DNA from: Marisa cornuarietis
Lineage: Eukaryota > Mollusca > Gastropoda > Architaenioglossa > Ampullariidae
DNA length: 64,000 nucleotides
Assembly: GCA_004794655.1 (NCBI GenBank)
Contig: SMMW01000585.1
Span: forward strand, 5,786,001 to 5,850,000
Direction of reading: 5' to 3'
Below are positions 1 through 10,910 of this stretch, in pieces. The notes below the pieces were generated by a model that saw only the letters and a program-made list of their open reading frames with translations, made no database searches and had not been told where the DNA came from. Both the position numbers and the translations under genes were made by a program. How positions within the stretch are numbered: the stretch's first letter is position 1; each line of letters begins with the position of its first letter.

Positions 1-233
1 TTATTTTTGTGTCTTCTTTGTCATTTTACACAAGTAATCTGACTTATTTCACCTAACACACTCATATCTTTTTATATTTAAAGTCTGTTAGCGAATTTTA
101 ATACTTTCAAACATAAGTTAATATATGTAGTAGGTGGAATAAAGTTACTGATGTGATCGGTCACTGAGACTAGACTGATTAAGACCCTAGCTTGTTTCAT
201 TCAGCCACAATGTTCTTGGGTCTGTCTCTACAG

Positions 234-996
234 TAATGGTGGACAGCAACCCGTGACAGGCAAGCAGAACATCAACCACAATACAGGTCAGGTTTGCTAG
301 TCACTGCAAGTAATGTAGATTAAGTTAGCGAGACAATAGCCTGGCTGGTGTTGGTTGGATTCTTTCAGCAGATATTTCGGGCGTTTGTAATCGAACATAC
401 AGGTAACACATGTATTGTAGCACACACTCTCACACATATACATATACATAAGTATATATACACACAATGAGAGAACAGAGACAAGTTGAGAGAAATATGT
501 GCTTCTCCTCACAGTTTCTGACGACTTTTCATTCCTATGTTTAAAAATAGACTTGTTATTTACATTTTCAAAATATGGTTAAAATCGACAGTTTTGTTTC
601 GTTCTCCATCTTATGAGTTTAGTTATAACGTGTTTGACATCTGTGGTGTATGGGTATTTTTATTAGTATTTATGTATTATAAAAGTGTAATTTCAGTAAT
701 AATGAAATGATTTTAATTTTTATTTCACCAAATTCAATGATATTTATTTTGTTTTTTGTGTAGAAAATAATGTTATGTTCGTGTGTTTGAGAATGGATAC
801 TGTAGGCAGAAATGTAGTAACTTAGCAAGTAAACTGCTGATGCTTCCTATATTTTTTTTCTTCAGGTTTAACGGAAATCCAGAAAACAGCAACAGGAGAT
901 GTAGATACTGTGACACAGCATCCAATCCATTATGATATCATGAACTTTGACACTTCCTTTGATGAAGTCCATCTTTACGAGTCTATTCGCTCGTAG
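234..996 (+). CDS. MAM receptor family unit 0, 3' end only (cytoplasmic tail)
   Basis: Two last exons of a family member whose front lies before the window. Exon 234-286 (53 nt, phase 2 in and 1 out) encodes a short Gln/Asn-rich linker. Exon 866-996 (phase 1 in) encodes the terminal tail and ends in TAG. The tail carries YDIM and, 11 residues later, YESI. Both exons have good AG acceptors (tctctacag, tttcttcag) and the first has a GT donor. Lengths and phases match the linker and terminal exons of unit 2. The tail is nearly the same as the exon at 40495-40622, including its 3' flank. By family logic this is the intracellular end of a type I membrane protein whose tyrosines could bind SH2 proteins. 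The YxxM motif is of the PI3-kinase p85-binding type. Function is inferred; no kinase or enzymatic domain is present. The intron 287-865 shows nothing else. Confidence 0.8.
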
Positions 997-1135
997 ACCG
1001 AATTAAAAAGCTGATCTTTGTGAGCAGAAATACTGTCAAACCTCATAGACTTTGTTTTCACATTCTTTATTCTCTTACACCTCATTCTCACAGACGTTAA
1101 CAATACAATTTTTATTTTTATTTTGATCTAGAGTA

Positions 1136-1205
1136 ATGTCCCTTCGCCTAACCGGCTGGAGGGGACTAGCTCTCTGTATTTTGTTGTTGTCTTCTATGAC
1201 CTGTG
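1136..1205 (+). CDS. Orphan signal-peptide-like exon
   Basis: An ATG opens 23 codons with a strong hydrophobic core (LALCILLLSS) ending in TCG, followed by a consensus donor (gtgagt). It looks like the first coding exon of a secreted or membrane protein. It ends in phase 1, whereas the signal exons of units 2, 3 and 4 are 86 nt and end in phase 2, so it cannot splice directly to the family's 50-nt second exon. It lies 140 bp after the unit 0 stop codon. It may be the front of the degenerate unit 1, or may belong to another transcript through an exon not found here. No homologous copy of this exon was seen elsewhere in the window. Confidence 0.4.
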
Positions 1206-2593
1206 GTGAGTTTTGTCCCTATTATTTGACACATGCTTTTTCGTCTTTCTGTTTCAATGATTTGCTTGTCTGCGGCCATTTAGTTCCAACAACGGCCTTG
1301 TGCATTCCAATCGAAAGCCAGCCTAGTTGTGACGGTTTCTTACGCCATTCGTCCCATGATTTGTTTGGATCTACAGTTTGATCTACAACTACAGACTGCA
1401 TTTGCTGCGTGGTCATGTAGATCCCAGCTTATCTACGATTATGTGTTCTATGGACAAGAACTATTTGTCTTAACTAAGCAGTTACAACATGAGATTATTC
1501 TCCCACATTACTGTAGCTTCGTCCATCGCCATAAACTGTCGACAGTCATACCTGCTGTGGGCTCAGGTTCTCGCCGTTGACCTGCTGCCTGCCTTTTACA
1601 TAACAGGACTGCCAGAACTAGCGGTCACACAGATCCTGTGTATAGAGCTAGTGGTCACATATATTGTGTATAGAGCTAGCGGTCACACAGATCCTGTGGA
1701 TTATACTACATGCTCTGAAATACTTGCATAGTGGAGGTAACATACACAGGGGCGTGTCTCACTGGCATCCACAACTCTCTCTCTCTCCACAATCGTTACG
1801 ACTGGCGCCAGTGAACAGACTACGACTAACCCAACATGCTGTTGATTGCCTCCTGTGGCTCAATCCAGAAATTCTTGAACAGAATCTGGCATTTATGGTG
1901 ATTTAAAACTAACCTGATGATCTGACTACAAGAATTCGGCTGTTTCAATGATTCTAAAACTAACCCATGCAACTGCAACTGTGAGCACATCCATGTCATT
2001 GAGCTTTCCGTACTAAATGAACTGCAAAACATGAAATAAATGTGTGAGCTCACCGACAATCCTTCTCAAACAGAACGATGCGAATAATGGAGGAAGAAAC
2101 ATCCTGCATAAACCTCTGCATTGATTCCAAGGTTACCTTGTCGGCCATGGCGGCGATTGACGATGGAGCGCAATCCGGCTTTACCAAACATTTTTTTTTT
2201 ACAGCAGATCTCGACACATTAGAGAGCTGTTTTCTGAGCAAAAGACCTGCTTGTTTTGTAGTTTATGGAATTTTACATCTTCTGATGCCAATATTAATCA
2301 GTGTGTATTTCGTGTCCATAAAAATCGCTATTTTTTCACAGTTGATTTTAGAGCACTATGCTTTAGTTCCCATGTTTTTGGTATCAACTTAAAGCTTATT
2401 TTTCCTCTAGTAATACTAACATGTTCAACAACAAGCATATGCATGTGTGAGAATAGTTATCTGTACATGTGAAGGGTCATATCATCAGTGACAATAAATC
2501 CCAGATTACTAACGGATGACGTGAAGGTGATGTTGGTTTGGCCCACCTTGATGTGATTGGGAAGACTGACAAGCGAAGATTGATGTCTTCTTC
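1206..2593. other. Non-coding stretch without recognisable gene
   Basis: No exon with family similarity was found. The interval contains a short tandem repeat (1617-1698) and otherwise unremarkable unique-looking sequence. Confidence 0.5.
1617..1698 (+). repeat. Short tandem repeat, about 30-bp unit, 2.7 copies
   Basis: The unit reads approximately ctagcggtcacacagatcct followed by gtgtatagag. It recurs three times with a few substitutions; the middle copy has tggtcacatatattg. Confidence 0.7.
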
Positions 2594-3322
2594 TATTTAT
2601 TTATGTGCGCGTACGATTTTTTCAGATTATCAGACTATGTTCACAATAAACATACCAGGATATTAGCATAATTATGTGGTTGAAGGAAAGAAATGAATGT
2701 CTAAAGTTTCTTGCAAGCCAGGTGGCCCTAAGGGTCATTTAGTTAGTCACTATCCACCCAGTCTCGATCTTGTCGGCTCTAACAGGTAAACGTTTCTTCT
2801 CAACAGGGCGTCAGTTAGAATTCTGTTGCTATGTCTCTATTTCAGTCAAGATCGCACACAAGCTGTCAACACCTTAAAACTCTGCCTGCTCCTCTCTCTA
2901 ACCTTCTAATTTACAAAACGGGTTCGTGACAATTCACAGAGGTCTTTTTTCTCTAAACATCGATTGAGTTCCAAGAAAAGAAATCTCGTCACTTCTGTCA
3001 GATATTTGTCTGTATGGGGTAGCGAAAGTATTTGTGGATGGATGAGTAGGGGTATAAGGAGAGGTTGGGAGATGAGAGAGAAAGGCTTCGCTTATATCGC
3101 ATGACAACATGCATCATATCTGCTGGTTGTTTGTAAACCTCGTTGGGTGGAAATAATTAGCTCCCAAACCAGCTTCAGTCAGGAGGAGTAAGAGTAATCA
3201 AGCTTTGGTATGAATTTTGTATCAGATGATCCGGCTATAACACTTCTACTTGTTGTGTTCCACTTAATCAATGTGTATTGGGTTAGCAAACAAATTACTT
3301 TAGGGTCAGTAGGAAGGACTGA

Positions 3323-3324
<2 letters not shown>

Positions 3325-3400
<76 letters not shown>
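3325..3400. repeat. (TCA)n / (TGA)n LINE tail microsatellite
   Basis: Uninterrupted trinucleotide repeat forming the 3' tail of the minus-strand LINE. The LINE reading frame has no stop of its own before the tail; its TGA stop (3397-3399) is the first tail unit. Confidence 0.9.
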
Positions 3401-3402
<2 letters not shown>

Positions 3403-6400
3403 CTTGCTACTCCTCGTGGAGCATAGGGCTGCAACAACACCTCGCCAGCGGACCCGGTTTTGGGCCCATGTGGTTCCGCCATCGTTTGCCTCGCTCTCTA
3501 CTGATCTTCTCCAAGTCTGTTTTGGCCTCCCAACTCTCCTCTTCCCCTGAGGGTTCCAGTCAAGTGCCTGCCTCGCAATGGTGTCAGCTGGTTTTCGCAG
3601 GGTGTGTCCTATCCAGCTCCACTTGCACTTTTTGATGTCTTGACTAGTGGCATTCTGGTTAGTTCTTTCCCACAGGCTGCTATTGGAGATCTTTTCAGGC
3701 CATCTTATTCCCAAAATATGGCGAAGGCATCGGTTGGTAAAGGTCTAGAGCTTGTTGTTGATGGTGTTTGTCACTCTCCAGGTTTCAGAGCCATACAGTA
3801 GGACTGCCTTTACATTGGTGTTGAAGATGCGGGTCTTAGTGCGGAGGGATAATGCTCGGGAGTTCCAGATGGGGCGTAGGGTGTTAAAAGCATGCCTGGC
3901 CTTGTTTATGCAGCTTCTGATGTCGTCGTCAGCTCCACCATCCTTGCTAACGATGCTTCCTAGATATGTGAAGCGTCTGTTTCTATGATGTTCTCTCCTT
4001 GAAGATGGATTGAGAGTTCCTGCTTGTTGTTGATTTTCAGCACTTCGGTCTTCTTTCTGTTGATCTTTAAGCCGATCTTCTCTGTTTTCTCTGCTAGCTG
4101 CTCAGTTTGGTTTGTGCATGCTGCTGCCGATGAGATAGGAGACTAATGTCATCTGCAAAGTCCAGGTCCTCTAGCTGTTTGATGAAGGTCCACTGGATAC
4201 CGGTGTTGTTGTCTTGGGTTGTTTTACGCATAATCCAGTCTATGACAATCAGGAAGATTGTCGGTGATAATATGCAACCCTGTCTTACGCCAGTCTTCAT
4301 TACAAAAGGTTTAGTGAGTTATGGATAACTTGGCAGGATGAGTCTTCATACAATCCCTGGATGATGTTTATGAATTTGGGCGGAATACCACAGTGATTCA
4401 TCAGCCTCCAGATGACATCCCTGTCTACATTGTCGAAGGCCTTCTCGAAATCCACAAAAGTTATATAAAGTGAGGATTGCCATTCGATGGACTGTTCTAT
4501 GATTATACAGAGGGTTGCAATGTGATCAGTGCATGACTTATCCTGGCGAAACCCTGCTTTTTCTGGTCTCAGTCTCTTGTCTAGTGCCTTCTTCAGTCTC
4601 TCTAGTATTATCCTTGTCAGGACTTTGCTGGGGATGGAGCAGCAGCATGATCTCCCGCCAGTTGTTGCATTGGGAGAGGTCTCCTTTCTTTGGTAATTTG
4701 ACCAGGTGACCTAATTTCCAGTATGCTGGGACTAGCTCATGTTCCCAGATCTTGTGTAGGAGGGGCTGTAAAATTGTTGCTGTTGTTTCTGGGTCTGTTT
4801 TTAGTGCTTCTGGGGGTATGCCGTCCGGGCCTGCTGCTTTGCCATTTTTCATGCTTTTGATAGTTTTGATGATTTCTGTCTTAGTGGGAGGGCTGGTGTT
4901 GAAGTGAAGTTGTGCAGCTGCTGGTGGTATGTCAGGTAAGGATGGTGGATGAGGTCTATTCAGCCTCTCCTCGAAATGCTCCATCCATCGGTCTCTTTGT
5001 TATGCATCGTTTGTTATGGTCTTGCCGTCTTTGTCTTTCACTAGCTTGTTTGGGTTTACGCTCCTGCCTGACAGAGTTCGTGTTATTTCGTATATTCGTT
5101 TCAATTTCCTTGTATGGCTGCTGTCTCTGCTTCCTCTGTCAGTTCACGGGCGAAGCGTCTCTTGTCCTCCCTTACCGACCTCTTCACTTGGCGGTTGGCT
5201 TCCCAGTATTTTGCTCTGAGGCGTTCTTTCTCTTGCTGGTCTTGGCACTGGTTGAGCTTCTGTTTCAGTCCCTTTCTTGATTTAATCTTTGCCCAAGTCT
5301 CTGGAGTCATCCATTCCTTATGTTTTCTTTTCCTCTTCCCTAGAACATCTGTACAAGTTGTCTTCTAAATGCTCTTGAGTGTTGACCAGTGTTCTTCCAC
5401 TGATTCTTCTGTCAGTCCTGAAAAGGCCTCATACTTATTCTTAATTTCACAGTTAAAAATTTCCCTTGTCTCCTTGTTCTTTAGGTACTGGGTATTGAAC
5501 TTGTGGTGTGGTCTGCTTGCTGTATCGATGAAGGATTTCAGCTTGATCTTGAAGACTGCTATTAGGAGCTGGTGGTCTGATGCAACATCTGCTCCTCTTC
5601 TCACTCTGACATCTTGGAGACTCCTTCTCCACTTTCGATCAACTGTTATATTGTCGATCTGGTTTTCTGTCTAGCCATCTGGGGACGTCCACGTTGTTTT
5701 GTGTATATTCTTGTTTGGGAATACAGTGCCACCAATGATGTGGTCATTGAAAGCGCAGAAGTCTGTGAAGAGCTCCCCGTTTTCGTTGCAGGTGCCGACG
5801 CCATGTCTTCCCATGATGAGCTCCCTGTTGGTGTTGTCATCTCCCACTTTGGCATTTAGGTCTCCATAATGATCTTTAGATCTCTCCTTGGTGTGCAGTC
5901 AAGCAGAGAATGCAAGGAGCTATAGAATTCTTCTTTTTCCCCTTCATCTGCTGCATTTGTTGGTGCATAGCATTGGATGATGGTAATCTTCCTTCCTTTT
6001 GAATTGAATCTTGCTGATGTGAGCCGTGGTGGCACTGGTTCCCAGGCCATCAGCGCCTTTGTTGCCTCTGTGGATATCAGCAATGCTACTCCCTGGGTAT
6101 GGTCATGGTCCAGGTCTTTGTGGCCAGAGTAGATGATGGTTTCTCATGATGTTAGATTGGTCTGCCCACTTCCATTCCATCTGGTTTCACATAACCCGAG
6201 GACAGTGATGTTGTATTTTCTCATTTCACTTGCCACTTGAGCTGATTTGCCACTTTCATAGAGGGTTCTGATGTTGCAGGTCCCTATCCTGGTTCTTGCC
6301 TTGGTCGTCAGAAGATGAGTCGGCGAGCTGGCTTCCCTAGGGCTTTCACCAGCCGGCATCATAAGCTCTTCTAGAGAGGAATCTTCCCGACCAGGCCCCT

Positions 6401-6646
6401 GTTGCGATACTGTTGCGGTTTCTGTAACAGCTTTTGTTTTACATGAATGGGTTGTTAACCCAAAGCAAAACCCCCAACCTGGAGGGCCAGGGTGCAACAT
6501 TTTAGTCCGGCCTCTACCCTGACAGACCTGTTCGGCTTGGTTGGACCTGCCAGGAGCACAAGGCTCCCGCTGACATAGCTCTGTGGATCGACGAGGCACA
6601 CAAGCCACCACACCACTACAAGGTAAGTTGCACCAATTTGTGGTGG
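3325..6646 (-). mobile_element. Near full-length RTE-like LINE with (ATG)n tail
   Basis: Reading the minus strand from 6646, the element has a short 5' region. It then has an APE-type endonuclease (IGTCNIRTLYESGK, WNGSGQT, later APTNAADEGEKEEF and RRGADVASDHQLL), a reverse transcriptase (GKAAGPDGIPPEAL, VRQGCILSP, FADDISLL) and a basic C-terminal part (KRRVGRPKQTWRR). The reading frame is broken by several frameshifts and stops, so this copy is dead. The length of 3.3 kb is usual for the RTE clade; clade assignment rests on length, motif order and the simple tail. The insertion is bounded by an exact 13-bp target duplication GGAAGGACTGACA at 3312-3324 and 6647-6659. The related site without insertion is at 46588-46600. 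Confidence 0.9.
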
Positions 6647-7280
6647 GGAAGGACTGACAAGACTTTTAAATTAAAGAAATCCGGCTTCCTGTTTCTGTTT
6701 GTCTTGTGGATTGGCAATAAATATTTTTAGTTCTCTGCACCACATTCTGTGTCTTTTAAACAAATTGTTTTCCATATCAAATCATTGGTGTGAAAGGTAT
6801 GTTTTTAAAAAAGAATAGTATCTCTGTATCAACATGCATGTCTAGACATGTTTTAAACTACTAGTACTACTAATACTAATAATAAACAATAGGGCTAAAT
6901 GGAGAAAAACTTAAAATTTTCAAATAATCGTGGATTGTCAAACTAACTGAGTTGTTAATGTCCTGACTCTACATCATACGTTATAAGGAACATCTAAGCT
7001 AGCTAATATTGTGGGGAAAGATGCTGTTCAAGGCGTCCACTTGCTTCGATGGAAAACTGAGTTTCATAAACCATTTCACACATGACCTCACAGCTATATT
7101 GAGTAAGTGTCACGGACCAGTCCGTGCCATAGTTTTTTTTCAGGCTATGTTAACCCCTTAACAACTTAGGATTGTCACGTGTGAATAGAGTGTATGCTGG
7201 AATGAATGTGATTGGTAGAAAAGTAAGGGTTAAGTTTAATGAACACTGCTTAGCAGTAGAGTTGAGCGTGAAAGAAGTCC

Positions 7281-7288
7281 TATATAAG
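7281..7288 (+). promoter_or_regulatory. Likely LTR TATA box
   Basis: tatataag lies 173 bp into the LTR, followed about 50 bp later by purine-rich repeats. This is a typical place for the U3/R promoter; no transcript evidence is available. Confidence 0.45.
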
Positions 7289-7334
7289 GTGCTCAGGCCC
7301 GAGATGCTGGAGGAGGAGAAGGATAGAGAACTGG

Positions 7335-7550
7335 GATAAGACGTGCCGAGTCACGTGAGAGGATAAGAAGAGAGAAGAAAGGTTAAGACGTGCTGCAGTC
7401 ACGCGAGAAAGAGGAGAAGAAGGATAGAGAACTGGGGTAAGACGTGCCGAGTCACGCGAGAGAGAGAGAGAGAAGAAAGGTTAAGACGTGCTGCAGTCAC
7501 GCGCGAGAGAGAAGGAATAAGACGTGCCGAGTCACGCGAGACAGAAGGAG
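7335..7550 (+). repeat. Tandem repeats in the LTR
   Basis: The motif aagacgtgc(c/t)g(c)agtcacg(c/t)gaga recurs five times (starting near 7339, 7385, 7439, 7484 and 7519), separated by purine-rich gagaagaa spacers. Confidence 0.7.
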
Positions 7551-9504
7551 ATTGAAGGAGAAAGCGATCCTGTGTGGAAAACCTCGCACAGAAGTGATCT
7601 TAATGGTGAGGGCGACAGTACCAGAAGCCTACCTGACCCAGCAGCGGCTGGATAAAGTACTACTTAAAGTAGGACAAACGACGTTTTTTCTGGAGACCGA
7701 CCGAACCCCGCAGCGTCTGGATAACTGACGACTATTGAGGACTGGCGAGCTGGCCAGTTGGGCATTCTCGGCCCCGTTACGTCTGCAAGGATTATCTACT
7801 GTGACCCCCCCCCCTCGTCGACACGGCCTGTGTGTGCGTCGTCGAGTGTCGGAAAGAACTGTGTTGTTCACAGCAGTCAGAGTGTCATTTTTCACCCCTG
7901 GAGGGAAGGATGACCAGAGCGATTTGGATTAAGTGTCAATGGTGTTCTTGCTTTAAGTGTATGAGTAGCACTGTTTTGGAATTCTTGGAGATTGGAGGTA
8001 GGAAGGGCGACTACCCGAATATAGCTGACTGCTGAACTGTAAAACTAAGTATTGTCGTTGATGACTGTTATTTTGGGAGAGAACAGGACGAGGACATAGT
8101 GTCTCGTTGAGAAGGTATATTTTGAGAACTTGAACTGTTGGGAAGGACTGAGAATTTAATAATTGAGATTGGAAGTCTGAAGTGTATTGTTTTAAGTTGA
8201 TATATATTGAGAAATTGAACTGTGGGAAAGGATTGATCAAGAATTGGATAAGTGAGCTTGGAAGAATAGAGTGTATGACTTCCAGGTGAAGGAGTTAGGA
8301 CTGTTGTTTTGATGATTTGACAGTTTTAAGAATTTGATAGTGAACATATATTAAGAATTTCTGTGTTCATATCTTATGCTGTAAAGTCCTGGGCCACATG
8401 ACAACTGAAGTAATATGATTTGGACAGCCTCAGGCAATCGTTTTGTGTTTTGTTGAAAGAACGCGCAAGTGTCAGGCGTGAGTGTGTATGCAGCACCACC
8501 CGTGTCGTGACAGTAAGATCGAAAGAGATTATTTTGTATTTATTCTGTGTTGTGCCCTTGTGTGAAAAACTATGCATGATGGACAAAATTTCGTACTAAT
8601 GTAGCTAGAATAATGTGTGGAGCTTACCTGTAAAGTCTCTATAAACTGCGCGAAGAATCACAGACGGCAAATTACAAGTAAAATCTATATCTGGTCATGT
8701 TATTGTGCAGTGTTCTTTAGAACACCCGTATGTTCTTGTGCAAACGAGCGCGTGCGAGTGGGTCTGATGGTAAATTGAGTAATTACACATGTGCTTCTTA
8801 ACAAGTAGTTATCAATTTACAGAGATTAAACTGGTTTCTTCTACCTCACGTGACTAACATGGAAACGTGTCATCACCACTCTATCAATCGTTTTGTTACA
8901 GAGCTCATCAGCAAGATGCCATGACTAAGCTTCTGTTCACTATTTGATATGATCAGGTAAACCGGAGGATGGTGTGAGAAGTGACGGTGTAATGGCCGAT
9001 TTCCTCATACCTGTAGCTGTTGTAGTTATTTTTCGTGTCACTGCAAGAATTTTTATATGGAGACGCAGCAAACAGCAGCAGACTTGATGAGAAAGGTATC
9101 TAGTTTATTCGTATTTTCTAAAGGTTAGAGCACAAGTAAACACCTTTGCAGAAAACAAATTTAAAACAAAAAGGTAAACTCCTTACGACCCAGAAATGAA
9201 ATATGGGTACAGGATAATTCAAGATGGCGATAGGAAGCTACTCTCAGACCTTCTGCAAGCCGTTTCCTAGACATGGTGACCCTGTAGTAATGAACCTTCG
9301 GCTCTTATTCTGTTACCTTTGCATTCCTGGGGTTTTAATTTGATAAAAGTTTCTTACTTTTTTAACATGTATAGACAATGAAGGGAAAGATGCATAGAAG
9401 CTGTCACTTCCTTTTCTAATGACAATTAAAATGTCCTAGCTTGTTAAAATGGCACTCTTTCCATTTTGTTCATACAGACGATAATTACATAATGTAAAGG
9501 TTAA

Positions 9505-9725
9505 GGTCACCCGAGGTCGTGAGGGAGTCAGTGACCTAACTTTTTGTGAGGGTGGTGCTTATCTCCTAACTCTCGCTGCATTACTTTCCCCAACCCTTTT
9601 TGGAGTCAAGTACCCTATTCCCGTCAGCTTGATCGACTGGGGAAGTGAGCTGCGCTACACGGGTAGCGAACCAGCGCACCAGTTCGGACGCCAGCGCTCT
9701 AACCACTCGGCTATCCGGCTATCCA
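9505..9725 (-). mobile_element. tRNA-derived SINE
   Basis: On the minus strand it starts with a tRNA-like head: A-box region tagccgagtggttagagcg, then about 35 nt later a B-box-like ggttcgctaccc. The body contains gacgggaatagggtacttg. The distal boundary is uncertain. A 14-nt piece of the body (gacgggaatagggt) recurs in the other orientation near 25551. Confidence 0.7.
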
Positions 9726-10073
9726 CTCTCCCTATACTTCCACGCTAAAGTCGTGAAGCTTGGTTTGAGGGAAGCTCACAACTGCATCGACAGATTGTGC
9801 CGATCTAGTACCCGTATTTACAATTCCATTGATATAACGCAACATACAAATAACAACTTCTTTTAGTCAGACAGCTTGCATCACATTAAACGCTTTTTCC
9901 CCACCGGTTTCTAAGATAAAAATAAGATTCATCAAATTATTTTCCTGTATATATCCTGGATATACATGTGCAATAGAAGATGATTTTTGTTCTCCGTTTG
10001 TGGTTGATAACGTTAACATTTATTATAACCTCGAATACTCAGATACATCCGTTCAGTCTGTGTGTACCTGCGT

Positions 10074-10119
10074 GTTTGTGTGTGTGTGGGTGTGTGTGTG
10101 TGTGTGTGTGTGTGTGTTA
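10074..10119. repeat. (TG)n microsatellite
   Basis: Near-perfect TG dinucleotide run. Confidence 0.9.
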
Positions 10120-10493
10120 AAAGATCCCTAAAGCTCGTAGAAGCAGCATACACACAGTCAGTCCAGCGCGTCGCAGGCTCACAGGACACACACACACAAT
10201 CGCTTGTACGTGCTGCCTCTTTGTCGCCAACCTGTACGAGGATAATAGAATGGGTTCTCAAGTCAGTGCACACCATGAACACAATCACACAAGTTTCTTT
10301 ATGAGTGCATGTGGAAGAGTGCTCAAGAATCCCTAATCCCAGATATGACTATTTGTTTGCACTGTCATAGAACAGGAAGAAAGCAAACTGGTCTTGTCGT
10401 TGTGACACAAAGTATTGCCGTGAACATTACACCACATCTGCTTTTATTGTCACCCACTGCACCAGGGGGGAGTGTTACTTCCACGGGCATATT

Positions 10494-10508
10494 CTCTGTG
10501 TGTGTGTT

Positions 10509-10553
<45 letters not shown>
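10494..10553. repeat. (TG)n microsatellite
   Basis: TG run with two TTTG interruptions at its 5' side. Confidence 0.9.
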
Positions 10554-10555
<2 letters not shown>

Positions 10556-10649
10556 ACAGCTTTACCAAACATAGTCACGTAGTCGTCGTTAGCAATATCT
10601 AGCGGATACGTGTTTCCTGTCTATTACACTTGGCGGGCAACCCAGTTAT

Positions 10650-10910
10650 ACACTTTTTTCAGTGCCCCACATAGACCAGGAAGATATTGAACTGGTCGCG
10701 CACAAAGAGGTTCACTCACTACAGCCATCATAGTCACACCTCACCTCACCTTGCGCCACCATAGGGAGCGAGGCGGACTTCCTTTATGTTCTCGGTTACA
10801 CAGCAGCGACACATGTCGTGTACCTGTTTAGCTTATAAGCAGGAAGAAGCCATTCTATAGCAAAATCTAAGCAAGAGCACAAATGACTTGAGGTATATTT
10901 AAAGAGTAAG
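10650..10910 (+). promoter_or_regulatory. Conserved upstream block of unit 2 (putative promoter / non-coding first exon)
   Basis: Contains ACCAGGAAGA (10675-10684) and, 98 bp on, GCGGACTTCCTTTATGTTCT (from 10773). The same ordered pair occurs upstream of units 3 and 4. ACCAGGAAG fits an ETS-family GGAA site. A donor-like aaaga|gtaagt follows at 10904. The unit 2 start codon 1.3 kb downstream is directly preceded by gttgcag, a plausible acceptor, so this block may hold the non-coding first exon. Confidence 0.45.

Larger units (their letters stand above)
7108..8512 (+). mobile_element. Solo LTR of an LTR retrotransposon
   Basis: The 1405-bp block begins TGTCACGGACCAG and ends GTGTCGTGACA (TG...CA ends with imperfect terminal inverted repeats). 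It is flanked by a 5-bp duplication GTAAG (7103-7107 and 8513-8517). The duplicated copy of this region at 47039-47043 has ATAAG without the insertion. Inside are a TATA box (tatataag, 7281-7288) and an array of repeats. No retroviral-type gag or pol coding is present, so this is a solo LTR left by recombination. The TGTCA(C/T)G(G/A)ACCAGT start resembles the solo LTR at 19159-20604 read on the minus strand. Confidence 0.85.
2594..9150 (+). repeat. Segmental duplication, left copy (with two later insertions)
   Basis: About 1.8 kb of this interval (2594-3324, 6647-7107, 8513-9150) aligns continuously with 45841-47650. Shared landmarks include tatttatttatgtgcgcg, the stalk-exon relic, the AGCGAAAGTATTTGTGGATG / agcgaaagcgtttgtggatg segment and the transmembrane-exon relic. 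The left copy is interrupted by the LINE at 3325-6646 and the solo LTR at 7108-8512. Both insertion sites are empty in the right copy. Confidence 0.85.
2733..9826 (+). pseudogene. Relic of a MAM receptor unit (unit 1)
   Basis: Only degraded parts remain. A stalk-exon relic ends at 2785 with ctctaacag|gtaaac, resembling the actcaagcag|gtaaac end of intact stalk exons. A transmembrane-exon relic begins at 8957 after atcag; it reads a hydrophobic stretch ending IWRRSKQQQ and then meets a TGA, with no usable donor. A 26-nt match to the HIYNSI end of the terminal exon occurs near 9800-9826. No MAM-coding exons were found between them. The body is split by a LINE and a solo LTR. The stalk and transmembrane relics match the relic unit at 46-47.6 kb, so this unit was probably already decayed when duplicated. 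The terminal-exon relic is the weakest part. Confidence 0.65.

Noticed and set aside
3179..3635. Open frames of poly-Met and poly-Ile on opposite strands
   Set aside because: They only read the (TCA)n tail of the LINE and its antisense.
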